DNA from: Bacteroidales bacterium
GTDB taxonomy: Bacteria; Bacteroidota; Bacteroidia; Bacteroidales; WCHB1-69
DNA length: 64,000 bases
Direction of reading: 5' to 3'
NCBI GenBank assembly: GCA_017615595.1
Contig: JAFZZT010000014.1
Location: 1-64,000, forward strand
In this document: positions 8,763-17,196 of the stretch, one piece after another
Layout: each line of letters starts with the position of its first letter
Numbering within the stretch: position 1 is the stretch's first letter
The notes under the pieces: model-generated
What the model was told of the DNA's origin: nothing
What the model saw: only the letters and a program-made list of their open reading frames with translations
Database searches by the model: none
Program-made: the position numbers and the translations under genes

Positions 8763-10412
8763 TTATAGACCAATAACATTCAGACCTTGATTGAAGCGGA
8801 TGTCTCTGGGGATGCCGGCCTTGTTGATGCGGTCCAGATCTTTTTGCAGGTTGCTGCCAACGGTGCCGTGCTTCTTGCTGAACTGTTGGGCAAACTCGAA
8901 GTCGCCTTCTGCCTGAGTCTTCAAGATGAGGGCAATCCAGCTGTTCATCGCCTCGCGGGCTTTGTCATAGTCGATATGATAGGTGCCGTTGCCGGTGCGT
9001 TTGAAGGCGCCGTTCTCCTCGAAGTAGTTGTAGCACATCATATTGGCGATGCCGTGAGCCTCCTTTGCGCCGAAACGGACTGAGCGGAGCAGACCCACGA
9101 TATAGGTGGTGATGGCATCCTCCACGGAGATGTCGGTGATTTCGCCTTTCTCAATCAGGCTGCATACGAGATAGAGTCCGATGATGTCGGCCTTAGCCTC
9201 TTCCCAGCTGGTATTCTCGGTCTGCATGGCGTCATCCACGGAACCTTTCCCGTTGATGGTCTGCTTGACGCCCAGGCCATGCGCCACCTCATGGAAAGTC
9301 ACGTTCCAGAAGAAAGCGTCAAAGGTGATGTGGCTCTGCTCAGACGGTTCGATGACGATCTCGCCGATGGGCTTCATGATCTTGTCGAATTTGGCATGCA
9401 TAGCGTTGCGCAGTTGGAAGCGGCGGGAGCCCTTCTCCTCCTGGATCTTGTCGTCATTCGGCAAGTTGATGGCGATGGTCTTGCCACCCGCATTGCAGTC
9501 GCCACCGTAGAAGATGACATCATAGATGTTCATGTCGGAAGAGGTGCCCGGCACATAGTTCTTCTTATGCTGGGGCTCGCAAGGCAATTCCTTCTGGAGC
9601 TGAGGCAGCATGGCGACGAATTTGTCCAATTTGCCACTCTCTTCCTCATCTTTAACCAACACAAATGCCTCGTAGGAGGTCTTGACGCTGTTCAGCTCGT
9701 CGTCATAGTTCTCGATGGGTCCCAGGACAAAGTCCAGCTTGGTGTTTTTCATGTCCATCCAAGCAAGGTCGGATTTGTAGTAATCGTCTGTCTGCAGAGC
9801 TTTCTTGCGCAGGGTGAGATATTTCTTCATGGACGGGTTTTCGGCGATGGCGATGGCCTTGTCGAGCAGTTCGCATACCTTGTCGATCTTCTCCTTGTAC
9901 ATCTCATGATACCAGAGCGTCTTCAAGTTGTTGTTCTCGTCGCGCACCAGCACGGTGTAATGGGAGTTCTTGTTCTCATCTTCGTAAGCGTCAAACTCCT
10001 CTTTGGTCAGGTCGTGGGGATAGTAATTAGCCGTAACAGGCTTCTCGCCAAACCCTTTGACAAAGGGCTTGTTGCCTCTCAGGCGATCCCAAGGACCGTA
10101 GTTGATCATGACGTAATCCTTGACCCACGGGTCGCTGATGGTGTCCAGAATGGACTTGTCGCCGAAGGTCTGCTCCCAGAACAGCTCGTCCATGATCTCT
10201 CCGATTTCGAAGAAGATGGGGAGCAGCTGTTTGTCGTTCTCACTCAGTTTGGAGATGTCGGTGGTGAGGTCGAAGTAGGCGTACTCTTCCACCTTCTGTT
10301 GCATCTCGCTGATGGTTTCGCCCGTAACCGGGTCTGTTTTCTTCTTGCTACATTGCGTTGACATCAGCAGGATGCCGCCAAGCAGGATAACCATAGTGAT
10401 AGATTTTTTCAT
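8763..10412 (-). CDS. M49 (dipeptidyl-peptidase III-like) metallopeptidase
   Basis: Zinc peptidase of the DPP III family, 549 residues from the start at 10412. The N-terminus MKKSITMVILLGGILLMSTQC is a lipoprotein-like signal, though Gln before the Cys is unusual. The zinc site reads HEVAH at residues 374-378 (9279-9293) followed by EEAKAD at 404-409. Most DPP III enzymes have the hexapeptide HExxGH; the pentapeptide form is known from Caldithrix abyssi DPP III (HEISH) and related bacterial members. Probably anchored in an envelope membrane, acting on short peptides. A 5' leader with an 8-bp stem precedes it. Confidence 0.85.
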   Translation of the reverse strand: MKKSITMVILLGGILLMSTQCSKKKTDPVTGETISEMQQKVEEYAYFDLTTDISKLSENDKQLLPIFFEIGEIMDELFWEQTFGDKSILDTISDPWVKDYVMINYGPWDRLRGNKPFVKGFGEKPVTANYYPHDLTKEEFDAYEDENKNSHYTVLVRDENNNLKTLWYHEMYKEKIDKVCELLDKAIAIAENPSMKKYLTLRKKALQTDDYYKSDLAWMDMKNTKLDFVLGPIENYDDELNSVKTSYEAFVLVKDEEESGKLDKFVAMLPQLQKELPCEPQHKKNYVPGTSSDMNIYDVIFYGGDCNAGGKTIAINLPNDDKIQEEKGSRRFQLRNAMHAKFDKIMKPIGEIVIEPSEQSHITFDAFFWNVTFHEVAHGLGVKQTINGKGSVDDAMQTENTSWEEAKADIIGLYLVCSLIEKGEITDISVEDAITTYIVGLLRSVRFGAKEAHGIANMMCYNYFEENGAFKRTGNGTYHIDYDKAREAMNSWIALILKTQAEGDFEFAQQFSKKHGTVGSNLQKDLDRINKAGIPRDIRFNQGLNVIGL

Positions 10413-10450
10413 AAGAACCGTATTTTGATGAATAATAAACAAAGAAAGAA

Positions 10451-10500
10451 CCCTCTATAGGATGCGTTTCACTTGCCATCACATAGAGGGTGCAAATATA
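10451..10500 (-). promoter_or_regulatory. M49 gene promoter and leader stem-loop
   Basis: On the minus strand TATATTTG (10493-10500) is a TAnnTTTG box. Directly after it the leader contains CCCTCTAT (10483-10490) and its exact complement ATAGAGGG (10451-10458), able to form an 8-bp stem with a 24-nt loop about 40 nt before the ATG. Confidence 0.5.
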
Positions 10501-10533
10501 ATTAATTTATGGATGTCTGTTGGAAGAAAAATC

Positions 10534-10650
10534 TCAATCGAGGACGCAGCGGACCGAGAAGCCGCTCTGGCGATCGGAGACGATGTCAATGCCGAGAGCT
10601 GAATTGCCATTAATCACCCCCACAGATTGAGCACTGGGGCCGTTGGCTTG
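10534..10650 (-). pseudogene. Out-of-frame C-terminal end of the FISUMP protein
   Basis: Reads FRLQANGPSAQSV, then GNSALGIDIVSDRQSG and FSVRCVLD before a TGA at 10534-10536. This matches the GYSVRCVKD ending of the intact FISUMP lipoprotein at 26477-27268, so it is the displaced 3' end of the gene upstream. Confidence 0.75.
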
Positions 10651-11942
10651 CAACCTAAAGTGGTGCTCCATAAAGATCCCGCACCTCCAGGGGCAAAATA
10701 TACCGCATAGGTGTAATGACCCGCTGGCAGTATTGAGAAACCCGTGGCGTCATTGGTGGAAGGGTTGTTGCCTGGGGCACAAGACCAACCTGTGAAATTC
10801 CAATAATTTTGAGAAGACAATGCTTTGGCAGTATTGTAAGAGTTGTTGTTGCAGAAGTATTGGCTCTGGCTTCGCACATAGTTGTTCAGTTGGTTCCATT
10901 CCGCTATACTGGGCACATGCCAGCCCTCTGGGCAAATACCCTGCACGCCCGAAGGATTGCTGTCGCTCCCGTTGGCGCCGTGCATCACGGCAGGCCAGTT
11001 GTAAAAATATCCAAAGACCGCCACGTTGGCACTGTCATTATTGGGATAATAGCGGTAAGCGTCTGAATTGCTGGCGTTAACTCCCAAAGGGATCATCGTT
11101 CCATCAGTGTATCTGACAGAGCGGAGATTTTCTTTCGTCCAGCATTGGTTGCCGATCTGGACCGTGTTGTAAACATTGCCGTCGTAGTCATACACATACG
11201 GGAGTCGCTTACAAGGAAAGCCGTCATTAATCCCTTGCTGGAAAGCAAAATAAAGCTTGATAAACTCTGTGCCACTCTGTTCCTGCACCAGACTCAAAGA
11301 TATCTCGTCAGATCCGTTGATGGTGGCATAACCGATATATTCCATCTGGTCACCTTGATGGAACGGTTGGTAAGAATTGCCCTTGGGCGACAAGCCGTCA
11401 AGATCTTCTTGGGAAGAAAGTCCATGGTATTTGATTCCATTCTTTCCCCCATTTCCCTGGTTTACAATCTTGACAGATGCAGATTTGCCGTTCTGCTTTG
11501 CCGTGAGAAAATAGATGCCTGCCGCAGCAAACGACACGTCCAGCTGGTGGGTACCAGGGAGAACAGATGTCATACGGGATGACTCTACGACACGTCCCGT
11601 CATATCCGTGATGTCAATCATCACATCGCCAGCTTCCTGCACAAGTAGGGTTGTCAGAGCGTTTCCTTGGCACGGGTTGGGACTGCAAGACCAGTGGAGA
11701 GGCTCGGCCGCCTGCCATGTTTCCACGCCATTGGGTCCGGGGGTGGCATGCAGTTGCAAGACGGTATCGGGCCAATAGAGGGTCTCCTGCCAGCCTTGGG
11801 AGAGGTTCTTCACCTGAATATGGTCAAGACGCACATAGCGGTTGCTGGTATCCCGCCCCGAAAAATACAAATACACGGTCTGGGCGTAAAACACCGTAGC
11901 GGTCATAACTATCACAAGGGAAAGTAAAAGTTTCTTCATCAT
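10614..11942 (-). CDS. FISUMP-domain secreted protein, frameshifted near the C-terminus
   Basis: Signal peptide (MMKKLLLSLVIVMTATVFYAQ), a middle segment resembling a T9SS sorting-type beta domain (about 85-165, NPCQGNALTTLLV to SASVKIV), then a FISUMP domain starting at YDYDGNVYNTVQIGNQCWTK with the hallmarks YYNWPAVM and GICPEGWHVPS. The frame stops at 10614 after an unmatched tail, but the expected ending SGFSVRCVLD continues in another frame and stops at 10534. A single-base loss near 10655-10668 explains this. It is either a decayed gene or a sequencing error; see findings. Function is unknown, likely cell-surface. Confidence 0.8.
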   Translation of the reverse strand: MMKKLLLSLVIVMTATVFYAQTVYLYFSGRDTSNRYVRLDHIQVKNLSQGWQETLYWPDTVLQLHATPGPNGVETWQAAEPLHWSCSPNPCQGNALTTLLVQEAGDVMIDITDMTGRVVESSRMTSVLPGTHQLDVSFAAAGIYFLTAKQNGKSASVKIVNQGNGGKNGIKYHGLSSQEDLDGLSPKGNSYQPFHQGDQMEYIGYATINGSDEISLSLVQEQSGTEFIKLYFAFQQGINDGFPCKRLPYVYDYDGNVYNTVQIGNQCWTKENLRSVRYTDGTMIPLGVNASNSDAYRYYPNNDSANVAVFGYFYNWPAVMHGANGSDSNPSGVQGICPEGWHVPSIAEWNQLNNYVRSQSQYFCNNNSYNTAKALSSQNYWNFTGWSCAPGNNPSTNDATGFSILPAGHYTYAVYFAPGGAGSLWSTTLGCKPTAPVLNLWG

Positions 11943-11976
11943 AAATGATTATATTTGTTGTCAATAAAAGATGGTG

Positions 11977-11984
11977 CAAACATA
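11977..11984 (-). promoter_or_regulatory. -7 box of the frameshifted FISUMP gene
   Basis: TATGTTTGCACC on the minus strand, 34 bp before the start codon. An A8/T8 inverted run and a G8 tract lie 50-75 bp further upstream (12031-12057). Confidence 0.5.
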
Positions 11985-12082
11985 CATAATATAAGACGAA
12001 TAAACACCCATTTTATTACACTTTTCCAACAAAAAAAATCATTTTTTTTGGGGGGGGTAATATATTGATTTTTAATGTGTTA

Positions 12083-12793
12083 TTATAAAAATTTCACCAC
12101 ATCTTTCATGCTCTCCATTTCCTCCAAATTGATCTCGATATTCTCGGTAATGAAGTCGTTGAAGGGCTTCATGGCCTGGCAATAACCGGTGATGATCTGT
12201 ACGGCATCTTTGCGCTGGAGAATATCGTCGGGCAGGTCGAAGGCGATGGTATATTCTTTGGGGAGAAGATATTCCGGATAGGGAAAGTCTTTGGGGTATC
12301 CGTTGGGAATGCGTTTGTAGTAGTTCAATCCCAAGGTGGGTTTCCGCTTTTGCAGTTCCGGGGCTTGCATGATGCCATGGAACAGTTCCGCCTGGTCCAC
12401 GATGGCGTGGCGCAGGGCGTGCATCTCCTTGGACGGGAGCCACCAGACGCCACCGCCTAAGAAGACCTTGTAAGGCTCAATCTGCACATAGTATCCGCCA
12501 TAGTAGGCCTTCTTGCCTCGCTCGTTGATAAAGGCGCCGAAATGTCCTTTGTAAGGCGTTTTGTCTTGCGAGAAACGGATGTCCCGGTAAATGCGATAGA
12601 TGCAATCCTTAGGGGTCAGATAGCTGACGCCGGGGTCGAAAGCGGCGGTCTCCCCTATCAGCTTGGCAACCAACTCTTGGAATTCCGACCATGCCTCGTC
12701 AAACCAGGCTTTGTTGGCCTTGAACCACTCGCGATTGTTGTGTGAGACCAATTCGCGAAGAAAAACTTGCATGTTGTTGTCAGGCTTTTTCAT
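12083..12793 (-). CDS. DUF2461 family protein
   Basis: Conserved protein of unknown function, 236 residues, matching the TIGR02453/DUF2461 family. Seen: FLRELVSHNNREWFKANKAWFD, IYRDIRFSQDKTPYKGHFGA and GGYYVQIEP, all characteristic. The start at 12793 forms an ATGA overlap with the TlyA stop; the longer reading from 12829 would run 40 bp into that gene. It is the last gene of the leftward series that begins with the CoA-transferase. Confidence 0.9.
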   Translation of the reverse strand: MKKPDNNMQVFLRELVSHNNREWFKANKAWFDEAWSEFQELVAKLIGETAAFDPGVSYLTPKDCIYRIYRDIRFSQDKTPYKGHFGAFINERGKKAYYGGYYVQIEPYKVFLGGGVWWLPSKEMHALRHAIVDQAELFHGIMQAPELQKRKPTLGLNYYKRIPNGYPKDFPYPEYLLPKEYTIAFDLPDDILQRKDAVQIITGYCQAMKPFNDFITENIEINLEEMESMKDVVKFL

Positions 12794-13587
12794 GACATGG
12801 CCTTTTTCAGAGATTTTACATCCGCGCATATCTGGTTGAGGTTCAGTAAGAAACCATTGTCTTGGCGGCTGAACAGCGCCAGGAACTCCACATTCTTGTG
12901 CACTTCTGCCAGCGTGGAGACGGTGAGGTTGTTCAGGTAGAAATGTTGGTTGAGGGCCTCGTTAACCACTTTCTGGATGGCGATCTTGTAGCCTTTCTCG
13001 TCTTTGACGATGCCGTTCTTGTTGAGGAATGAGGGACCCGCCTCAAACTGCGGCTTGATGAGGAGCACCATGCGGCCGTCAGGTTTCAGGAAGGGCTGGC
13101 AGTACGGGAGGATGTAGGTCAAGGAGATGAAAGAGACATCGGAGACGATCATGTCGAAGGGCTCGTTCCCGGTCTCTGCCAAGGTCAGCTCGCGGAAGTC
13201 GCGGTTCTCGATGGAGAGCACCCGGCTGTCGGCGCGGAGTGTGTCGGCGAGCTGGCGTGTGCCCACATCGACAGCCACTACCCCACTCGCCCCGTGCTGG
13301 AGCGCACAGTCGGTGAATCCGCCCGTGGAGGCGCCAATGTCCAGGACGCGAAGGCCGGACAGCTGCAGTCCGAAATCCTCAATAGCCTTCTCTAATTTCA
13401 AACCGCCCATGCTGACATATTTATTGTAGATATCGATGACCTCTACCTCCATGGCATCGTTGATGTCCATGGAGGACTTGGTGACCACCTGGCCGTTCAC
13501 CTTGACCGTCTGGTGCTTGATGGCCGCCTGAGCCTTCTCACGCGACTGGAAATGGCCGTTATCCACAAGAAACTTGTCTAAGCGCAT
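12790..13587 (-). CDS. TlyA family rRNA 2'-O-methyltransferase
   Basis: 265 residues with an N-terminal S4 RNA-binding domain (MRLDKFLVDNGHFQSREKAQ, about 1-60) and an FtsJ-like methyltransferase domain with the SAM-binding motif VLDIGASTGGFTDC at about 80-93, plus MIVSDVSFISLTYIL. In mycobacteria TlyA methylates cytidines in 16S and 23S rRNA; that activity is inferred here. The hemolysin name used for the family is historical. It overlaps the following DUF2461 gene by 4 bp. Confidence 0.9.
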   Translation of the reverse strand: MRLDKFLVDNGHFQSREKAQAAIKHQTVKVNGQVVTKSSMDINDAMEVEVIDIYNKYVSMGGLKLEKAIEDFGLQLSGLRVLDIGASTGGFTDCALQHGASGVVAVDVGTRQLADTLRADSRVLSIENRDFRELTLAETGNEPFDMIVSDVSFISLTYILPYCQPFLKPDGRMVLLIKPQFEAGPSFLNKNGIVKDEKGYKIAIQKVVNEALNQHFYLNNLTVSTLAEVHKNVEFLALFSRQDNGFLLNLNQICADVKSLKKAMS

Positions 13588-13599
13588 GGCCGTGATGTT

Positions 13600-14091
13600 T
13601 TAGCGAAGACGGTCTGCGCTTCTCACCAGAGCCTCGTCCTTTTTGATGAACTTGTTGGCGAGGTACAAGCATACAGCTTCCACGGCAATCAAGATGATCA
13701 GGAGGATCTGGTTGGCAAAATGGAATCCGGTGATCGTCTCACCGCGCAAGGAGAAGAACTTCTTGATGATGATGTCCGGACAAACCCAGAGCATCAGCAA
13801 CAGGGCGATCAGATAGACGATCATCGTGATGGAGACGATATTGCTTTGACGGACACGGTTTTTGTAGGTGAACAGTGCGATAGTGCAGAGAATGGCGCAG
13901 AGAGCCAAGGTGAAAGCCAGATAATAGAGGCGTAACACTGCGATGCCATCGGGGATGTTCATCTTCACACATAGGGAATTATATATATATTGTGCATTGG
14001 CCGTGTCGAAGATGCCAATGGGGAGGATGATCAACACGATAGGGACAATGATACCTATAAGTAGAAACAGGGATTGGATTCTTTGAATCAT
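13600..14091 (-). CDS. DUF4293 membrane protein
   Basis: Small Bacteroidota-specific integral membrane protein of 163 residues. It begins MIQRIQSLFLLIGIIVPIVLII and contains about four hydrophobic segments (roughly 7-25, 50-68, 80-105, 120-142) with a charged C-terminal tail. Function unknown. It sits between the lipoprotein gene and tlyA in the same direction with short gaps. Confidence 0.87.
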   Translation of the reverse strand: MIQRIQSLFLLIGIIVPIVLIILPIGIFDTANAQYIYNSLCVKMNIPDGIAVLRLYYLAFTLALCAILCTIALFTYKNRVRQSNIVSITMIVYLIALLLMLWVCPDIIIKKFFSLRGETITGFHFANQILLIILIAVEAVCLYLANKFIKKDEALVRSADRLR

Positions 14092-14114
14092 GATAAATGT
14101 TTTTTTAATGATGA

Positions 14115-14720
14115 TTATTCTTTATTGCCGACAGTCTTGCTTAAAATGAAAGGCGGGAATTTCTGCACTTTCTTGCCAACCGTGAACTTCGGTGAGAATT
14201 TGATTTTGACGTTGGAAGGGTCGCCGTTGCCGTAGTCTTTCAGGTTTTTGACAAACTTGACCACGCTGTTGAGTTCGCCCTCCTGGTTTCTGAATATTTT
14301 GACCAGATCCACAGAGACGGGGACCTTGATCTGGGTGGTGGTGTTGGGCTTGATGAGGAAGGACTGTTCATCGTAGGAACCGGTGGCGACAGAGGCGTTG
14401 TCGAGGAACAGCTCGTATTCATAGGCGATCATCTTGGCATCGCGCGGAGTGCTGTTCTTGACGTTGACCTTGATGTTGCAGCCGATGTTGAAGTCCTTGT
14501 TTTTGAGCGCTGTGGCTGCCGACTTGAGGTCGTTGATGCTCAGGTCGGAGACGCTCTTGATGTTGCTCATGTTGACGCCCGCCCAGGTGATGTCTGTGAT
14601 GCCGTCCATGTCGAAGGAGCAGCGCAGCAGGTTGACCACTTTAGAGAGTCCGCAGCTGCTCACGGCCACGGCGATACAGAGCATCGTGATGTAGATAAGG
14701 CTTTTGTGAAATTTTTTCAT
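14115..14720 (-). CDS. LEA14-like lipoprotein
   Basis: 201-residue lipoprotein: MKKFHKSLIYITMLCIAVAVSSC carries a clear SSC lipobox. The rest resembles the LEA type 2 (water stress and hypersensitive response) beta-sandwich: CNIKVNVKNSTPRDAKM, YEYELFLDN, IKPNTTTQIKVPVSVDL. The family assignment is from pattern only. The start at 14720 is required because the open frame further upstream overlaps lolD in a non-coding frame. Confidence 0.75.
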   Translation of the reverse strand: MKKFHKSLIYITMLCIAVAVSSCGLSKVVNLLRCSFDMDGITDITWAGVNMSNIKSVSDLSINDLKSAATALKNKDFNIGCNIKVNVKNSTPRDAKMIAYEYELFLDNASVATGSYDEQSFLIKPNTTTQIKVPVSVDLVKIFRNQEGELNSVVKFVKNLKDYGNGDPSNVKIKFSPKFTVGKKVQKFPPFILSKTVGNKE

Positions 14721-14730
14721 TGTTGTAAGA

Positions 14731-15387
14731 TTAAGAATGGATAAGGCGGCCATCCTGCAGCTGGATTTTGCAGTCTGACAGGGCGGCGAGTTCCTCATTG
14801 TGGGTGACGATGACAAAGGTCTGCTTGAACTGGTCGCGCAGCTCGAAGAAGAGCTGGTGCAGTTTGCGGGCGTTGTCGGTGTCGAGGTTGCCGGAGGGCT
14901 CGTCCGCGAGGATGATCTCGGGCTTGTTGATGAGGGCACGGGCCACGGCAACACGTTGTTGCTCTCCTCCTGACAGCTCGGATGGCTTGTGGGTGATCCG
15001 CTCCTTGAGGTGGAGGAAGTCCAGAAGCTCGGTGGCGCGCACGAGAGCCTCCTTCTTCGGGAGTCCCGCGATCATCGCCGGCAGGGCCACGTTCTCCGCC
15101 GCCGTGAACTCCGGCAGCAGATGGTGGAACTGGAAGACGAAGCCGATATGGTGGTTGCGGAAGTCGGAAAGCTGGTTGTCGGACAGTCGGCTGATGTCCG
15201 TGCCTTGGATCAGGATACTGCCTTTGTCAGCACGGTCCAATGTGCCCATCAAATGCAACAAGGTGGACTTGCCCGCCCCGGAAGGGCCGACAATAGAGAC
15301 CACCTTGCTGTCATCTATGGAGAGGGTTATGTCCTTCAAGACGTGAAGGGAGCCATAACTCTTATGTACATGTTGTACCTCGATCAT
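14731..15387 (-). CDS. lolD: ABC transporter ATP-binding protein, LolD-like
   Basis: 218-residue ATPase of the MacB/LolD class, which powers release of lipoproteins from the inner membrane or related export. Walker [10 protein letters not shown] at about 34-42, signature [15 protein letters not shown] at about 139-153, Walker [13 protein letters not shown], and the late His in VTHNEEL. Its ATG overlaps the etfA stop by one base (TAATG). No permease gene is adjacent; the neighbour is a lipoprotein, so LolD is likely but not proven. Confidence 0.87.
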   Translation of the reverse strand: MIEVQHVHKSYGSLHVLKDITLSIDDSKVVSIVGPSGAGKSTLLHLMGTLDRADKGSILIQGTDISRLSDNQLSDFRNHHIGFVFQFHHLLPEFTAAENVALPAMIAGLPKKEALVRATELLDFLHLKERITHKPSELSGGEQQRVAVARALINKPEIILADEPSGNLDTDNARKLHQLFFELRDQFKQTFVIVTHNEELAALSDCKIQLQDGRLIHS

Positions 15388-16391
15388 TATTTTTGGGTTT
15401 CCTTAGCCAGGCGAGCAGTCAGCATCGGCACGATCTTGTGCAGGTCGCCCACGATACCCACGTCTGCCACGCCAAAGATAGGAGCGAACTTGTCCTTGTT
15501 GATGGCGATGATGAAGTCGGACTCCTCCATGCCGGCTAGGTGCTGGATGGCACCGCTGATACCGCAGGCAAGATAGAGGTTGGGACGCACGGTCTTGCCG
15601 GTCTGGCCGACCTGCAGGTTGTGGTCCATGACGCCGGCATCCACCATGGCACGGGAGGAAGCCACCTGGCCGCCTAATACGTCGGCGAGCTCGCGCAGCT
15701 TGTCAAAGCCCTGCGTGTTGCCTACGCCACGGCCGCCGGAGACGAGCACCTTGGCCTCGGTGATATCGACACAGTCCTTGCACTCTTTGACGGTCTTCAC
15801 CAAGCGTACCTTGAAACGGCTGCTGTCGAAGGTGGGCTTGAAGTCGATGACATCGCCTTGGCGGGTGGCATCGGGAGCCATCTTCTGCATCACGCCCGGA
15901 CGTACCGTGCTCATCTGCGGACGATGCTCGGTATTCAAGATCGTGGCCATCAGGTTGCCGCCGAAGGCGGGACGCGTGCTGGCCAGCTGCTTGTCCTCCG
16001 TGATCTCCAACTTGGTGCAGTCGGCGGTGAGACCCGTGTTCAGACGGGCGGCCAAGCGCGGCGCCAAGTCACGACCGATGGTGGAGGCACCGATCAGCAT
16101 CATGTTGGGCAGATATTTGGAAACCACCTGGAAAAGGGCCTGGGTGTATTGCTCTGTGAGATAGTCCTTCAACTCGGGCTCATCGACACAGATCACCTCA
16201 TCGGCACCGTATTCAATCAGTTTGGGAGCCTGTGCTTTGACCTGGTAGCCCAGCAAAACGGCCACCACCTTCTCGTTGAGGTCCAAGGAGAGCTTGTGAG
16301 CCTCTCCCAAGAGCTCCAAGGCCACAGGTTGAATGTTACCTTCGCGTTGCTCCGCAAAGACAAATATATTCTTATAATCAGATTTTTCCAT
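15387..16391 (-). CDS. etfA: Electron transfer flavoprotein subunit alpha
   Basis: FAD-binding subunit of the ETF dimer, 334 residues. Seen: the N-terminal ETF domain with [23 protein letters not shown], and the C-terminal FAD domain with [44 protein letters not shown] and [11 protein letters not shown], which is the strongest family signature. It follows etfB and the acyl-CoA dehydrogenase gene, so it probably works with them, possibly as an electron-bifurcating Bcd-EtfAB complex. Confidence 0.96.
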   Translation of the reverse strand: MEKSDYKNIFVFAEQREGNIQPVALELLGEAHKLSLDLNEKVVAVLLGYQVKAQAPKLIEYGADEVICVDEPELKDYLTEQYTQALFQVVSKYLPNMMLIGASTIGRDLAPRLAARLNTGLTADCTKLEITEDKQLASTRPAFGGNLMATILNTEHRPQMSTVRPGVMQKMAPDATRQGDVIDFKPTFDSSRFKVRLVKTVKECKDCVDITEAKVLVSGGRGVGNTQGFDKLRELADVLGGQVASSRAMVDAGVMDHNLQVGQTGKTVRPNLYLACGISGAIQHLAGMEESDFIIAINKDKFAPIFGVADVGIVGDLHKIVPMLTARLAKETQK

Positions 16392-16399
16392 AGCGATCG

Positions 16400-17182
16400 T
16401 TAAATAATGTGTTTCTCTTTCAGTTTGTTGACAATGATTTCGACAGCCTCTTCGGGATCCACCTCAAAGACTTCGCCAGCGCCTTTCTGCGGCTTGGTGA
16501 AGGATTTCTTGACGCGGGTCGGGGAACCGGAGAGACCCAGGCGGTTGACATCCACATCGAGCTTGTCGGCGCCCCACACTTCCACCTCTTTGTCGTACGC
16601 TTCCATGATGCCTTTGACGGTCATGTAGCGCGGCTTGATGGCGGAAGAGAGCACGGTAAGCACGCAGGGAGTCTCCACTTCGAGGATCTGGTAACCGTCC
16701 TCCATCTCTTTGGTCAGCGTCAGCAATGCCTTGCCGTCATATTCGAGGTTGGTCACATAGGTCACCTGCGGCAGGTCGAGGTGTTGAGCCAAGGACACGG
16801 GGGTCTGGGCGGTGTCGCCGTCGATGGCCTGGCGTCCGGAGAGGATCAGGTCGTAGTCGAGCATGCGCATGGCGCCAGAGAGCGCGTAGGAGGTGGCCAA
16901 GGTGTCGGCGCCGGCGAACTTGCGGTCTGACAACAGGATGGCACGGTCAGCACCCATGGCGAAGGCCTCGCGGCAGATGGCGTCGGCTTGCGGAGGACCC
17001 ATCGTGATGACGGTCACATGTGCGCCGTATTGGTCTTTCAGACGCAGGGCCAGCTCCAGCGCGGAGGCATCGTCCGGATTCAGAATGCTGGGCACTCCGT
17101 CACGGATGAGCGTACCTGTCTCCGGATTGATTTTAATAACATTGGTATTCGGAACCTGTTTTATCGTTACAATAATATTCAT
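16400..17182 (-). CDS. etfB: Electron transfer flavoprotein subunit beta
   Basis: Partner of EtfA, 260 residues. Seen: MNIIVTIKQVPNTNVIKINPETGTL, NPDDASALELALRLKD, the ETF-beta signature around YDLILSGRQAIDGDTAQTPVSLA, and PRYMTVKGIM. It lies between bcd and etfA with 8-14 bp gaps. In butyrate fermenters EtfB takes electrons from NADH; whether this complex bifurcates to ferredoxin cannot be read here. Confidence 0.96.
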   Translation of the reverse strand: MNIIVTIKQVPNTNVIKINPETGTLIRDGVPSILNPDDASALELALRLKDQYGAHVTVITMGPPQADAICREAFAMGADRAILLSDRKFAGADTLATSYALSGAMRMLDYDLILSGRQAIDGDTAQTPVSLAQHLDLPQVTYVTNLEYDGKALLTLTKEMEDGYQILEVETPCVLTVLSSAIKPRYMTVKGIMEAYDKEVEVWGADKLDVDVNRLGLSGSPTRVKKSFTKPQKGAGEVFEVDPEEAVEIIVNKLKEKHII

Positions 17183-17196
17183 AAGTCTCTAAGTTT

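Noticed and set aside
9279-10361. 360-codon plus-strand frame
   Set aside because: Antisense shadow of the M49 peptidase gene, with Val/Leu/His-rich composition typical of antisense frames in GC-rich genes.
14721-14954. N-terminal extension of the LEA-like lipoprotein frame
   Set aside because: The extra residues are Ser/Pro/Thr-rich and overlap lolD in a different frame; the lipoprotein signal begins at 14720.
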